This document shows, piece after piece, positions 19,816 to 31,732 of a stretch of DNA of 64,000 nucleotides. Under the pieces are notes generated by a model that worked only from the letters and a program-made list of their open reading frames with translations, was not told where the DNA came from and searched no databases. The DNA lies in NCBI GenBank assembly GCA_037157565.1, contig JAZHRO010000002.1:33686501-33750500 (forward strand), read 5' to 3'. The DNA comes from Thalassia testudinum (taxonomy: Eukaryota > Streptophyta > Magnoliopsida > Alismatales > Hydrocharitaceae). The translations under genes and the position numbers were made by a program. Within the stretch, counting starts at the first letter, position 1. Every line of letters begins with the position of its first letter.

Positions 19816-22473
19816 TTAGTGATCAAGGGTGGCTGGCTCAGTAAAATTAAAAGATTCAGATGGAATGTTAGGCGTATGGTCAAAATAGGGCTTTAAACGC
19901 TGGCCATTGACTTGAAATGTCGAATTAGTTTTTGGATCAAAAAGGTCAACAGTGCCGTATGGATATGTTTTATGGACAATAAAGGGGCCGATCCATTTAG
20001 ATTTTAATTTGCCAAGAAAAAGATGTAATCTCGCATCGAAAAGCCAAACACGTTGATTGACGTCAAAGTGTTTCCGAACAATATATTTATCGTGAAATTT
20101 CTTTGTTTGGTCTTTATAAATCCTCGCATTTTCATAGGAAAAATTACGTAATTCTTCCAATTCAGTTAATTGTAATTTTCTATGGTTACCGGCATCAGAT
20201 AAATCCATATTGAGTTGTTTTATTGCCCAAAAAGCCCTATGTTCTAATTCTACCGGGAGATGGCATGCCTTCCCGAAAATTAGACGAAAGGGAGACATGC
20301 CAAGCGGAGTTTTAAAGGCAGTACGGTAGGGCCATAAAGCGTCGTCTAATTTGGTGGACCAATCTTTACGGTCGGGCCTAACCGTCTTTTGTAAAATATT
20401 TTTAAATTCCTGGTTAGAAACTTCATCCTGGCCATTAGTTTGGGGGTGATAAGGTGTGGAAATTTTATGATTAACCCCGTATTTAGAAAGGAGGTGACAG
20501 AATTGTGAGTGGGTGAAATGTGAGCCTCCGTCACTGATAATGCCTTTTGGTATGCCGAATCTTGAGAAAATATTTTTCTTAAGAAATTCGACAACCACAC
20601 GGTGATCACTAGTGCTGGTGGGTATTGCTTCCATCCATTTAGAAACATAGTCGACTACGACTAATATATACAAATACCCACCAGAATTGATGAACAGTCC
20701 CATGAAGTCGATGCCCCAAACATCAAAAATTTCAACCTCTAAAATCGGATTAAGGGGCATCATATCCTTTCGAGTCATGTTGCCGATGCTCTGGCAACGT
20801 ACACAGGACCGAACGAAGTTATGAGCATCTTTATGCAAGCTGGGCCAATAAAATCCCGCATTAAGGATTTTAGCTGCAGTTTTCTTGCCCGAAAAATGTC
20901 CGCCATAGGCCATTGAGTGACAATGTGTTAAGATATCATGGATTTCAGAATCGGGGACACATCGTCGAATGACCTGATCGGTACAAATGCGGAAAAGGTC
21001 AGGCTCCTCCCAAAAATGATATTTAATATCAGCAAAGAACTTATCCCATTTTGTTTTTGGCCAATCAGCGGGGATTTGTTTTGTTGCTAAGTAGTTTGCG
21101 ATGGGCGTAAACCAAGGGAGGGTTGTAGAAGCTAAAATACTTTCATCGGGGAACTGATCTGGCGGGGTCATTATGTCGTTCGTCATAAGACGAGAGAGAT
21201 GGTCGGCCACTACATTGTGCAATCCTACCTTATCCTTGATTTCCAAGTCAAATTCCTGGAGCAGCAGAATCCAATGGATAAGGCGGGGTTTTGCATCTTT
21301 CTTTGTCAACAAATATTTAATTTCTGAGTGTTCTGTATAAACAGTGACATGTGACCCCAACAGATAAGATCTTAATTTTTCTAAGGCAAATACAATGGCA
21401 AGAAGTTCCTTTTCAGTAACCGTGTAATTCCGTTGTGCATCATCAAGGGTTTTGCTCGCATAATAGATCACAACGGGCTTCTTGCCAATTCTTTGCCCTA
21501 AAACAGCCCCTACAGCAAAATCTGAGGCATCTGTCATTAATTCAAAGGGACTATTCCAATCAGGTCCCTGCAATATTGGTGCCTCAGTAACCTCTTTCTT
21601 CAACCTCAAAAAACTCTCCAGGCACTTATTATTAAAATCAAATGGCTGGTCTTTAGTGAGAAGCTGACTTAAAGGCTTGGAGATTTGGGAAAAGTTTTGT
21701 ATGAATCGACGGTAGAAACCCACATGACCCAAAAAGGATCTGATCTGTTTGACAGTAGTGGGTGGTGGGAGCTTAGATATAGCATCTATTTTTGCTTTAT
21801 CTACCACGATTCCTTGTTTTGAAATAACATGGCCCAAGACAATACCTTCTTGGACCATGAAATGACTTTTTTCCCAGCTAAGGACCAGATTAACTTCTAT
21901 GCACTTTTGGAGAGTTCTTTCAAGGTTTTTCAGACAATGGTCAAAAGAATCTCCAAAAACAGAGAAGTCATCCATAAAGACTTCTAAACATTCACCTACC
22001 AGGTCTGAAAAAATTGCAAGCATGCACCTTTGAAAAGTCGCAGGTGTGTTGCAAAGATCGAAGGGCATTCTTCGGAAAGCAAAAGTTCCGAAGGGGCAGG
22101 TGAAAGTTGTTTTGTCTTGGTCCTCAGGATGAACCGCTACTTGATTATAGCTAGAATAACCGTCCAAAAAATAGTAAAATTCCCGTCCGGCTAACCGCTC
22201 CAAGATTTGATCAATAAAAGGGAGTGGGAAATGATCCTTCTTGGTGGCGGTGTTTAATTTTCGGTAATTGATACATACGCGCCAAGAAGAAGCGGTTCGA
22301 GTGGCTACGTTTTCCCCATTTTCATTAGTGACAACTGTTAGTCCAGCCTTTTTGGGGACAACTTGAGTTGGACTAACCCAGGAGCTGTTAGAAATGGGGT
22401 AGATGATATTAGCATCCAGCCACTTAATAATCTCCTTTTTTACCACCTCCTGCAAAATAGGATTCAAGCACCT
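19816..22473 (-). pseudogene. pol: Element C pol: RT, RNase H, integrase
   Basis: A continuous frame of about 883 codons. RT contains [18 protein letters not shown], then [19 protein letters not shown] and the catalytic FMDD (near 21967-21978, about residue 164 of this part). RNase H follows with [17 protein letters not shown] and [17 protein letters not shown]. Integrase has an H-H-C-C zinc region ([14 protein letters not shown]...CVRCQ) and a catalytic domain with [17 protein letters not shown] and [12 protein letters not shown]. It would copy the RNA to DNA and integrate it. The frame is in register with gag-protease upstream, separated by one TAA at 22474-22476 where relatives continue through. 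RT also departs from the usual MPFGLCNAP (MPFDLCNTP). Ends LDH-TAA. Confidence 0.92.
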
Positions 22474-24615
22474 TTATGGTTGGCGGGAGGGGCAAGAATC
22501 ATCCTCTAAATATATACGATGTGTACAATAGGACGGATGAATGCCTTTAAGATCAGAAAGGGTCCAGCCAATAGCTTTTCGATATTTACTCAAAACCTGG
22601 AGAAGTTTGTGCTCTTGTGCCCCGGTGAGTTCAGAATTTATAATCAGGGGCAGGGTCTGATTTGGACCTAGGAAGACGTATTTAAGGGAATCGGGCAAAG
22701 GTTTTAATTCCAATTGTGGGCCCGGTTCCGAAAGAGTTTCTGCTTTGTGGGTTAGAGGTGAGGTGAGAGTGAAAGGGTCGGCTGTAATGTGAGCTGGACG
22801 TGTGGTTGGGGTGGAAGGGTGAGAAAAAGTGGATTGTTCAGGAACCGTATTTACAGCAAAACAAGAACCTAATTGGGAAATCTGCAAAGTTTCCTCCACA
22901 ATGTTTTCTATTTCTGAATCCGAATCATCAAAGAAATCTGGTTCTTGGAACTTCCTAGAGGCTTGAAAAATGTCTAGGTTTACAGATTCACCGCCACACA
23001 TGATCTTCATCTTTCCAGAATCACAATCAATATTGGCACGGGCGGTGGCTAAGAATGGTCTTCCAAGAATAATGGGGCCAAACTTAAGTGCTTCAGGTAC
23101 CTCTATGTCTAGGACTAAAAAGTCTACTGCAAATAGACAATTTTTGACCCGGACAAGAACATCTTCAACAATTCCCCTTGGTTTAATCGTAGATCGGTCG
23201 GCTAATTGGAGAGTAACCTCAACAGGCTTCAATTCACTAATCTTAAATTCCTCAAAAATAACTGTGGGGATAAGATTAATTGAGGCACCAAGATCCAACA
23301 GGGCACGATCAAATGAGGTATCATTAATGATAACTTGGATTAGGGGGGCGCCGGGATCTTTTCTCTTAAGAGGCAGTCGGCTCTGCACAACTGAGATGAC
23401 TATCTCCGGAAGAATTACCTTTCCTAAATTTTTGGGCTGCCTTTTTGGAGTACATAAATCTTTTAAGAATTTTGCATAGGCAGGGATATACTTAATGGCA
23501 TCTAGGATAGGGATATTAATTTCTACTTGCCCAAATAAATCCATTAGTTCCTTCTCAGTGGGCTCGGATTTTGTCTTTTTCTTTTTTGAAGAGTGGAGGG
23601 CTTGTGGAAATGGGGCAGGGTTGCCCTGTTTTGCATGAATTGGTTCCTGAACAATAGGAGGGGAAGAGTTAATCTGTGTGTCATTAGAGCGGGTTTCTTT
23701 AACAGGCAGGGTATTGTGAGTGGTTTTCCCATTCCTCAGGGTAACTGCATTTGCAGTCTGGTTGTTTCTAGGATGAGGACGGGGGGCCTGGCTATTATTG
23801 AAACCCAGCGGATGCTGAGGTGCTGGTTGAATGGGTTGACTAGGATATCCACCTTGGAATTGATTCCTTTGATTATTTGGGTTGGGCATGGGTTGGCAAG
23901 GTAAATTCCCAATAGGTCGATGATCAGGAGTAACCTTAACTTGGTATTGTAAATTGGTAATCATGCGGGTTACTTCTGTCATTTGAGTCTGCATTCCTTG
24001 CGGAGTTTTCATGACCTGATTATTAATATCATCCTGGGATGGTCCAGGTTGATACATAGGTTGTCCATAATTCCCAAAATAGTTTTGTTTGGGAAAGGGA
24101 ATCGGATTCGGGTTTTTCCAGGAGTGATTCGGGTTAGTCCTCCAGTTTTGATTGGAAGTGTTGGTGGGGTTTCTAAATTGCTCCTGTAGAGCATAAATAT
24201 TTTCCGAGGTGGAATCAAAAATGTTTTGATCAAAATTCCCGGTCAAATCTTGCAGGAAATCAGCCGGGAATTGCTGGCCAGCAGATGTGGCATCAATATT
24301 GTGTAGATTTTCTCTTCGGAGAATGTGTGGGGGGTTAGTGTGTGGAGAGTGGGTGTGTGGAGCTTGTTTGTTTGTGAGCTTTTCTTCCATTTTCTTTTGG
24401 TGAATTTGCATCTGGTCCAGTCGTTGAGCTAACATATATAAATCATCTTGTGTGACTAGAACAGAGGTGGATTTGGAGTCAATTTCATGGACTCCGTGTC
24501 TGGGGTTTTGTGATCTGCCAAAAGTGTCCATTGAAGTCATGTTAAATGTGTTTTCACTCATTTCTTCAAAAAGAAGATGGGCACTTTCTACGTCTTTGTT
24601 TAGAAAATTGCCCCC
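22474..24615 (-). pseudogene. gag-pro: Element C gag C-terminal part and protease
   Basis: On the minus strand the frame resumes gag after the E insertion (GGNFLNKDVESAHLLFEEMSEN) and continues through a long Q/N/P-rich linker (for example a NPNHSWKNPNPIPFPKQNYF region). It passes VTLRNGKTTHN and reaches the protease: VEINIPILDAIKYIPAYAKF, LDLGASINLIPTVIFEEF with the catalytic Asp, DFLVLDIE and IILGRPFLATARANI. The RT N-terminus begins at KYVFLGPNQTLPLI and ends at the in-frame TAA at 22474-22476, a C-to-T change of a Gln codon relative to the group. About 714 codons belong to C; the terminal bases beyond 24615 belong to element E. Confidence 0.9.
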
Positions 24616-25311
24616 TGATGAGAACCTCATCATGAGCCATAACTAGCTCATTTTGACCCAATACAAAGGATAAAAGCTCCTATATATCTCAAGGAAAGGC
24701 TTAACTCAGAGAATTCTGAGTTTGAGAAGAAAACCAGTCATAAGGGGTAAAAGTGCAATTTTACCAGTATAATCTGCATACAGGGTAATTCTGGGCCCAA
24801 ACACAGGTCAAAACAGCTTAATAAGAATAAAAGTGGGATGAGATGATCTAGCAAGGGCTACAGCACTTCCAAGGAACCAAATGATAATCTGTAACCCTAA
24901 AACAACCCACTTCAATTCACAAGGTTCGAGGCAAAGTAAAAATAGAATAAACCCTCTAAAATTCATAGAAAAATAATCTCTAGGGTTTAGAACCTTCAAT
25001 TTGGCCTTTAGAACCCATTTTGACCTACATTGAGAACCATGCCCAATTAATAACTTAATTTGGGTTTTTGCGCAAATTGACCGGTCAAACAAGGTTTAAT
25101 ATGAAAATAAAATTCACCATCAGATTCCTTAGGTCCTAATTAGTCATATATAAAAACTTGAGCCTAAGAAGAAATCTCCTTGACCGAATTTACACTTTGG
25201 TCCTCATATATTTACTCTTTGGCCCTCAACTTTTGAACCCTCGCATTTAGGCCCCTAACTCTCCTTCGTTCTTTGCAAACAGGTCCCTCCTGCAAAACCC
25301 TGCCAGCACCA

Positions 25312-25515
25312 TGCTCCGGCGACCTTGCGCGGAGCATGGCGCCGCGCAGGGTGAGGTGGAGGACCTGGCAAGTGTACCGGGGGTGCCCTGCGTCGTCAGC
25401 CGTCGCAGGAGCACCCCCATGGTCACTGTAGCCCCCCATACCGGCCGTGCGAACGCACGGACGGTATGGGTTCGAATTCCGACCATGCTCCGGCGAGGGA
25501 GACACGTCGTCTCCC
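25312..25515 (+). promoter_or_regulatory. Cluster of four inverted repeats upstream of the E TATA box
   Basis: TGCTCCG/CGGAGCA (25312-25336). GGGTGCCCTGCG pairs with CGCAGG-AGCACCC with one bulge (25381-25416). CCATACCGGCCGTGCG pairs with CGCACGGACGGTATGG around AA with one mismatch (25436-25469). GGGAGAC/GTCTCCC lies around ACGTC (25497-25515). Copies lie 8424 bp downstream in the 3' LTR. Confidence 0.8.
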
Positions 25516-25539
25516 TCCGCCTCTCTCCCTGCTTCAACC

Positions 25540-25548
25540 CTATAAATA
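25540..25548 (+). promoter_or_regulatory. TATA box, element E LTR
   Basis: CTATAAATA follows the inverted-repeat cluster. The second copy is at 33964-33972. Confidence 0.7.
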
Positions 25549-25794
25549 CCCCCCGCCGCTCCACCGACCAAAGCAGCCTGGATCTGACGGAGAAAACCCC
25601 CAATTTTCCTCTCTTCTTCCTCCGGCAGACGCTCACCAGCTCCGGCGACTTCCTCCCCCTCCACCTCTTCGCTCTGCCGCACTACCAGCAGCAGAGACCT
25701 CCTCCCCTGCTCTTCCCGCGCCACGCCGCACCCAGCTGGCGCCTCTCCAGCCTTCTGCTCGCCGCCGCCCCTCTCCCTGAGCATCGTCTTCTCC

Positions 25795-25819
25795 GGCGAC
25801 AGTCGATACGACTGTCGCC
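25795..25819 (+). other. Perfect 11-bp hairpin in the E leader transcript
   Basis: GGCGACAGTCG-ATA-CGACTGTCGCC. It lies about 250 bp downstream of TATA, so it would be in the RNA. A second perfect 11-bp hairpin, ACCTTCGCCGT-GCC-ACGGCGAAGGT, is at 26165-26189. RNA dimerisation or packaging is possible but only inferred. Confidence 0.75.
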
Positions 25820-26784
25820 CTGTTCCTCCCCCTTCGTCCCTGCAGTTAAGTTAGACTTACTCCCCTTCTTCTCCTCTTTCTTTCCCCGCTTTCGATTTAA
25901 TCAATTAAGCCCTCTACCGACCCTGTTCACCCTCATCCTCTCCGCCTCCGACCACCCTCCGGCGAGCCGCTCCCATCACCTCAGCGACCCACACGGCTCG
26001 CCGACCACCGCAGAACTTCCGCCTCCTCACCCTGATCCTCTTCCGCCCCTCCACTTCCCACCAAACACCCTCTGCAGACCCACCGAACACACCCACTCCC
26101 TCGCTCACAGTCTGACCTAGGACGACCTAACAGCTCCATCTCGCCCCCTGCAGACCCCCTGACCACCTTCGCCGTGCCACGGCGAAGGTCCCCCGCCTGT
26201 CTGATTTGGCCGAGAGGCCGTGCCATTGGTTTCAGGTTCCAGGCCTTGACCGCCATTGGCGAGGAAGCTCGAAGCCTGCTCGAGGTTGCTCCAAGCCGAG
26301 ACATCCCAGATTGAATAGCCACGGCCAGCGCGGAAGAGTCTCACGCACACACCCTGGCCCTCGATTGGAGCTGTACGCCTCAACAGTCGATGCAATTGGG
26401 AGCACCATCCCTGCTGCAGGCGTGAGAGAAACGGGTGCGCGGATAGTCCCACCTCGGAACCTTCTGAAGCCACGCACCCACATAAATTGAAAAACTGCCA
26501 CCATCTGTTTGCCTCAGTTACCACGGGGTGAGGTCCCTCTCACCCGACCCGACCCGACTCGGCCTCGTCCGTGACCACGCTCCGCGGACCTGGCCCGACC
26601 CGATTAGACTGACCTGCACTCCTCGCCCACCACGCACGCCGGTGGGCCTGGACCCGGGCCTGACCCGAACCCGATTACCCGATAGCGCTCTGGGAGAGCT
26701 TCCGAAGAGTGATTTCAGAGAGAGAGATACGCGGGGGAGGGGGGTAGCATAGGTTTTTGCCTCTTGACGAATGAGCTCTGAAGT

Positions 26785-27178
26785 GTGCAGGCCAAAGAAG
26801 AAGAAGCAGACCCGCTGAAGAAGAAGGAGCTGCTGCACTGTAGCGAAGGCATTGTTAAGTCGTCTCAGCACCGGGGCAGACGACGGAAGGTCAGCAGCCA
26901 AAGAAGAAGAAGACCCGCTGAAGAAGAAGGAAGAGCAACGGCCATCGCCAAAGAAGAAAAAGAGAGGTCAAGGCAGGTGAAGACAAAGAAGAAGAAGGAA
27001 TGAAGAGAAGCAAGAAGCAAGAAAAGAAGAAGACGATCTGACGAAAAAAAAGAAAGAAAGGAAACAGGGAAAATCTGAAGAAAGCAGAAGAAAAAGAAGA
27101 AGAAGAAGAAGAAGAAGAAGAACAGGAAGAACCAAAGACAAAGAGGAAGAAAGAAGAAAAGAAGAAGAAGCCAATTTT
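26785..27178 (+). repeat. GAA/purine-rich block in E LTR
   Basis: Nearly 400 bp with strong purine bias on the plus strand, built from AAGAAGAAG phrases, the longest run at about 27095-27120. The frames through it encode Lys/Glu or Phe/Leu/Ser strings with no domain. A diverged counterpart, CTT-rich on the plus strand, is at about 41830-42100 in the F LTR. Confidence 0.85.
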
Positions 27179-27369
27179 TCATCTCTCTCTCTCTCTCTTT
27201 ATTTTTGTAATAGAACTTGTATACCTCTAGAATACAACTTGCTCCCTGAGTTCGACCTCGGGAACTCTTTTATTTTTCCGAGTAAAAAATTTTATATGAA
27301 AACGTTGGTAACAACCGGCTTTACTACAACGATATAACCGAAACCGGTCGAACCGACGCTTCATCATTT

Positions 27370-27387
27370 TGGCGCCGTTGCCGGGGA
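27370..27387 (+). other. Primer-binding site of element E (tRNA-Asp type)
   Basis: TGGCGCCGTTGCCGGGGA, 3 bases after the LTR end. It is the intact form of the sites at 6909 (A, decayed), 38027 (C) and 48782 (D). Confidence 0.88.
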
Positions 27388-28286
27388 GCAACGGCTATTC
27401 TAGAGGTAAACATTCCTGTATCTTTTAATTTCTGATAATCTCCTCTCTTTTGTGCAGCTACAGGAACTCAAGAAGACAAGCAACCACACGACAACCACTC
27501 CGAAGACAGGTAAATCTTTTCTCTCACTATTAACCCCTACACTCTAAAGAGAAAGAAAAGTAAAGAACAAGCAATATAGGGCTAACCTGTCTTCCATATT
27601 TAGTAACCATAAAAGTTGCATGTTTTCAACTCATTATTTCTGCATACTATTAAGGGTATTTAAGGGCTAACACATTCTTGCTTGAGCCCTAATTACCCAA
27701 CAAAGAATTAACTGGACCAAGTAGAGCCAACCTAGGATCCAACACTAGGGATTTAGAGACACACTACTCAAGAATTGAGAAAACCAAATGAAGTGTGCCC
27801 AAGCCCTTGTCTGAAAATACCTATACAAGAAAAATCCTAAACAATTGGCTCTCTCTAAACACTTGAACCCTAAAAGACAGGACCTAAAAGCTCTTAAAGA
27901 AAACAATAGGTAAAGTTGACCCCTTGGGTTAACCAACCTTAAATTAGGTCACTCTTTGCACTTAAAAAGACTAAAGTTCAAGTGAAACCTTAAGCACCCT
28001 GATCTTAAAATTGGTAGACTTAAGAGGTCAAGATCCCCATTCTGGTCTACCTGGAACCGCAGTGACAAGAGAGGTCGGGTGGGGGAAACCCTGTAACCCG
28101 TGGGGACGCTCTACCGTGTAGGGGTCTTCGCGGGACTCTCCCTCTCTGGCTGCCCAGGTAATTCTCAGGTGGACGATCTTTCTGATCAAGGGGTCCATCT
28201 GCCCCGCACCTCTATAGTCACCCAACACATTCTTGGGTGTCTTGATTGGGTCCATCACCTTCTAAACTTACCTCTCCCAACTGTGC
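27388..28286 (+). other. Leader of element E
   Basis: Untranslated leader between PBS and gag. Frames here have no family signature. Confidence 0.6.
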
Positions 28287-28691
28287 ATGTACGGAAGGAG
28301 GTCTCTAAGACCACCCTTAAGACCTCCTTTAGAAATTCACTCTCGTCAAGGCCAAGCCTCGACGCCCGTGTTTGTGCAGCAACACCCTCACATTATTCTC
28401 TCTTCTGATTCAGAACCAAGTTCTTCTTCTTCCCCCATCATGGCTCAGCCAGTTGAGGAAGAAAATAATCTGGAACACCAGCTCCAGCGACTCAATGACC
28501 TCTTCCAAAACTTCGTGCACCCACCACAGCGTCCTATGATGCGGGACCACTACAATCCTGCTGCGGTGGCAATTGAGCCTCGAGTTAGAATCCCGATTGG
28601 AGGACCTGATTCCGAACTAAAGCCCAACATGATTCACGCTATACCTAAATTCCATGGGCTTAATTCTGAAGATCCCTTCCTGCTCATTTAA
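28287..28691 (+). pseudogene. gag: Element E gag remnant (N-terminal part only)
   Basis: A frame of 134 codons begins MYGRRSLRPPL, the conserved Athila-type gag start seen in A (MQGRRS) and C (LYGRRS). It has an acidic segment and a HYNPAA segment like A's FYNPPN, and ends in the start of the capsid domain ([14 protein letters not shown]), then stops at 28689-28691. In A and C the capsid domain, linker and protease follow; here the sequence jumps directly to the RT entry block HLKYIFLG at 28685 in another frame. That marks an internal deletion of the remaining gag and the whole protease. Confidence 0.88.
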
Positions 28692-31561
28692 AATACATCT
28701 TTTTGGGTTCTAATCAGACCCTTCCTGTGATCATCAATTCCAACCTCAATCCTGAACAGGAATACCGTCTGATTGTTGTCCTCCAGCAACATCGCAGAGC
28801 CATCGGATGGACCCTCGATGATTTGACTGGAATAAGTCCCTCTTATTGTACTCATCATATCTATTCAGAAGAGGGCACACGACCTTCTCGTGAAATGCAG
28901 AGACGCTTAAACCCCAATCTGCAGGAGGTCGTGAAAAAGGAGATCATCAAGTGGTTAGATGCCGGGATCATCTACCCGATCTCCGATAGTCGTTGGGTGA
29001 GCCCGATTCAGGTCGTGCCTAAAAAGGCAGGACTCACCACTATAACGACTGAGACCGGAGAAATCATTCCTACCCGATTAGCCAACTCGTGGAGAGTCTG
29101 TATAGATTACCGTCGACTCAATTCCTCCACGAAGAAGGATCATTTCCCACTACCCTTCATTGATCAAATTCTCGAAAAACTAGCGGGAAATAGGTTCTTC
29201 TGCTTTCTTGACGGGTACTCCGGTTATAACCAGGTGGCAATCCATCCTGAGGACCAAGAAAAGACCACATTCACCTACCCCTTCGGAACATACGCTTTCC
29301 GAAGGATGCCTTTCGGTCTTTGCAATGCACCCGCTACTTTTCAGCGATGCATGCTTGCCATATTCTCAGATATGGTAGGTGATTATCTGGAAGTCTTCAT
29401 GGATGACTTTTCAGTTTTCGGAGCATCATTCGACGATTGCCTCCAACACTTGGTCCAGATACTCAGGCGGTGCATCGACGTGAATTTGGTTCTTTCCTGG
29501 GAAAAGAGCCATTTCATGGTGCCTGAGGGAATTGTCCTGGGACACTCAATTTCGGAGAAAGGTATCCAAGTGGATCGAGCTAAGGTTAATCTGATTTCTC
29601 GCCTTCCCATGCCTAGCTCGATCAGGGACATCCGATCCTTTTTAGGGCATGTCGGTTTTTATCGACGATTTATCCCTGATTTTTCAAAAATCGCACGCCC
29701 CCTGACCACTCTTCTCTCCAAGGATGTTCCCTTCGAAATCTCCAGGGAATGCACTCAAGCATTTGAAATCCTGCGTGACCGAGTCACCCAAGCCCCGATC
29801 CTACAGTCTCCTGATTGGTCTCAACCCTTTGAGATCATGTGTGATGCATCCGACTTCGCTGTAGGAGCGGTTTTGGGGCAGAAAAATGACAAGAAACCTG
29901 TGGTCATTTACTACGCCAGCAAAACACTCGATGAGGCTCAGCGTAACTATACAGTTACTGAGAAAGAGCTGCTAGCTGTAGTATTTGCCCTAGAGAAATT
30001 CAGATCATACCTTCTGGGTTCCCATGTCATCATATACTCGGATCACACGGCTGTGAGGCATCTCCTTGCAAAGAAGGACGCGAAACCTCGATTGATCCGA
30101 TGGATCTTGCTGTTGCAAGAATTTGACCTCGAGATTCGCGATAAAGCGGGAAAACAAAACGTGGTAGCTGATCACTTGTCCCGTCTTCCTTCTGAAATGA
30201 TAGACCCTTCCGGACCCATCACTGAGCATTTTCCCGATGAGCACCTGCTGACTATTGGTACTAGCCTTCCATGGTTTGCTAATATTGTAAATTACTTGGC
30301 ATCTCATCAGACCCCGTCCGATTGGCCGAAGGCCAAGAAAGACAAATTACGCTCCGATGCCAAGTATTACATTTGGGAAGACCCGTACCTCTTCCGCATA
30401 GGTGCCGATCAGATCATCCGGAGATGTATCCCGGAAGGGGAAGTCAACAATATCCTCTCTTTCTGCCATGACCAGGCATGCGGTGGCCATTTTGCCGGGC
30501 ATAAAATCGCATCAAAAGTCCTCCAGTGCGGCTTTTACTGGCCCACACTGTTCAAAGACGCATACAGTCATTGCAAGGCATGCAGTCGTTGCCAGACTTT
30601 GGGCAACATGAGCCATCGCGACATGATGCCTATGCAACCGATTCTAGTATGCGAAATCTTTGATGTTTGGGGGATTGATTTTATGGGCCCCTTTCCTGTT
30701 TCGGATGGTTTCGAATACATTCTGTTGGCTGTGGACTACGTGTCCAAGTGGATCGAAGCCATACCGACCCGAACCTGTGATCACAAAATCGTTCTCAAAT
30801 TCATTCATCAACACATTTTCTCAAGGTTCGGGATTCCTCGTGCAATAATCTCTGATGGGGGGACCCATTTCACAAATGCTCAGTTTAGGTCACTGATGAC
30901 CAAATACGGGGTGTCTCACCGAATCTCTACTCCTTACCACCCCCAAACTAATGGTCTAGCTGAGCTGTCGAATCGGGAGATCAAGAAAATCCTACAGGTC
31001 ACTGTTCGACCTGACAGGAAGGACTGGTCGTCCCGACTTCCGGAAGCATTGTGGGCCTATAGGACCGCCCACAAGACCCAATTGGGCATGTCTCCCTTTA
31101 GATTGGTGTACGGAAAGGCATGCCACCTTCCCGTCGAACTGGAGCATAAAGCCTATTGGGCAGTACGGAACTGTAATCTAGATCTTTCCAAGGCTGGGAC
31201 CCACAGAAAACTCCAAATCAGCGAGATCGATGAATTACGCACAGACGCGTACGAGAACTCGCAAATCTACAAGGAGCGGGTTAAAGCCTTCCACGACAAA
31301 CACATCTCGAGAAAGATCTTTCATCCTGGTCAAAAGGTCCTACTCTTTGATGCCCGACTCAAACTCTTCCCAGGAAAACTGAGATCTAAGTGGGTCGGAC
31401 CATATTTGGTCCGACAGGTTTTTGGAAATGGAGCAATCGAAATCAGTCCACTCAGCCACGATTCTGAACCTTTCATCGTGAATGGTCAAAGACTCAAGCC
31501 GTTCATTGATGTAACTTCTACTGATTTGGCTGAGGCATCTCATATCCTCCTTTCCCCTTGA
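28685..31561 (+). CDS. pol: Element E pol: reverse transcriptase, RNase H, integrase (intact frame)
   Basis: An uninterrupted frame of 958 codons plus stop; no ATG marks its start, because it was the middle of a longer polyprotein. Counting from codon TTG at 28703: RT with [37 protein letters not shown] and catalytic FMDD at residues 232-235; RNase H with [14 protein letters not shown] (Asp 381) and [17 protein letters not shown]; integrase zinc region H-H-C-C about residues 588-636; catalytic triad Asp 659 (GIDFMGPF), Asp 718 (IISDGGTHF) and Glu 754 ([10 protein letters not shown]), spaced exactly DD35E. Ends LLSP-TGA. All key residues are present. Without gag and protease the protein could act only with help from a related element. 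Athila lineage by motif resemblance. Confidence 0.93.
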   Translation, partial: HLKYIFLGSNQTLPVIINSNLNPEQEYRLIVVLQQHRRAIGWTLDDLTGISPSYCTHHIYSEEGTRPSREMQRRLNPNLQEVVKKEIIKWLDAGIIYPISDSRWVSPIQVVPKKAGLTTITTETGEIIPTRLANSWRVCIDYRRLNSSTKKDHFPLPFIDQILEKLAGNRFFCFLDGYSGYNQVAIHPEDQEKTTFTYPFGTYAFRRMPFGLCNAPATFQRCMLAIFSDMVGDYLEVFMDDFSVFGASFDDCLQHLVQILRRCIDVNLVLSWEKSHFMVPEGIVLGHSISEKGIQVDRAKVNLISRLPMPSSIRDIRSFLGHVGFYRRFIPDFSKIARPLTTLLSKDVPFEISRECTQAFEILRDRVTQAPILQSPDWSQPFEIMCDASDFAVGAVLGQKNDKKPVVIYYASKTLDEAQRNYTVTEKELLAVVFALEKFRSYLLGSHVIIYSDHTAVRHLLAKKDAKPRLIRWILLLQEFDLEIRDKAGKQNVVADHLSRLPSEMIDPSGPITEHFPDEHLLTIGTSLPWFANIVNYLASHQTPSDWPKAKKDKLRSDAKYYIWEDPYLFRIGADQIIRRCIPEGEVNNILSFCHDQACGGHFAGHKIASKVLQCGFYWPTLFKDAYSHCKACSRCQTLGNMSHRDMMPMQPILVCEIFDVWGIDFMGPFPVSDGFEYILLAVDYVSKWIEAIPTRTCDHKIVLKFIHQHIFSRFGIPRAIISDGGTHFTNAQFRSLMTKYGVSHRISTPYHPQTNGLAELSNREIKKILQVTVRPDRKDWSSRLPEALWAYRTAHKTQLGMSPFRLVYGKACHLPVELEHKAYWAVRNCNLDLSKAGTHRKLQISEIDELRTDAYENSQIYKERVKAFHDKHISRKIFHPGQKVLLFDARLKLFPGKLRSKWVGPYLVRQVFGNGAIEISPLSHDSEPFIVNGQRLKPFIDVTSTDLAEASHILLSP

Positions 31562-31601
31562 GCTTATTGCGCCCAGCCGATGGCGTAAAACTCAGCGCTT
31601 A

Positions 31602-31617
31602 ACGGGAGGCAGCCCGT
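31602..31617 (+). promoter_or_regulatory. Conserved post-coding stem-loop, element E
   Basis: ACGGG-AGGCAG-CCCGT, 40 bp after the pol stop, preceded by GGCGTAAAACTCAGCGCTTA. It is the same arrangement as in C (19757-19774), F (53405-53420) and A (13513-13528). Confidence 0.65.
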
Positions 31618-31697
31618 CATTCTCTTTGAAAACCTGAAACTTGTTCTGACACCTTTCAGCACTCGAAGTTCACCCTGAACTGAGACCCCCTAGGTTA

Positions 31698-31732
31698 CAA
31701 TGAGGACATTGCAAATCTTAGGCATGGGGGGG
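31698..31732 (+). promoter_or_regulatory. Internal polypurine tract with hairpin, element E
   Basis: CAATG-AGGA-CATTG (31698-31711), then TTAGGCATGGGGGGGTAGG. It is about 1.3 kb upstream of the terminal PPT. Confidence 0.75.

Larger units (their letters stand above)
24616..27366 (+). repeat. 5' LTR of element E
   Basis: It starts TGATGAGAACCTCATCATG (itself an inverted repeat) and ends CGCTTCATCA. It has GC-rich middle sections with several perfect inverted repeats, a TATA box at 25540 and a GAA-rich block at about 26790-27175. The 269-codon frame at 25311-26120 is proline-rich, crosses the TATA box and is not considered a gene. Confidence 0.95.

Noticed and set aside
22970..23904. Plus-strand frames opposite element C gag-protease
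   Set aside because: Antisense shadows of a clear protease coding region.
25311..26120. A 269-codon plus-strand frame, Pro/His/Ser-rich, present identically in both E LTRs
   Set aside because: It lies in a GC-rich LTR, spans the TATA box and the inverted repeats, overlaps long frames on the other strand and has no domain. Composition explains its length.
26785..27182. Lys/Glu-rich and Phe/Leu-rich frames over the GAA tract
   Set aside because: Low-complexity translation of a purine-rich repeat; no family signature.
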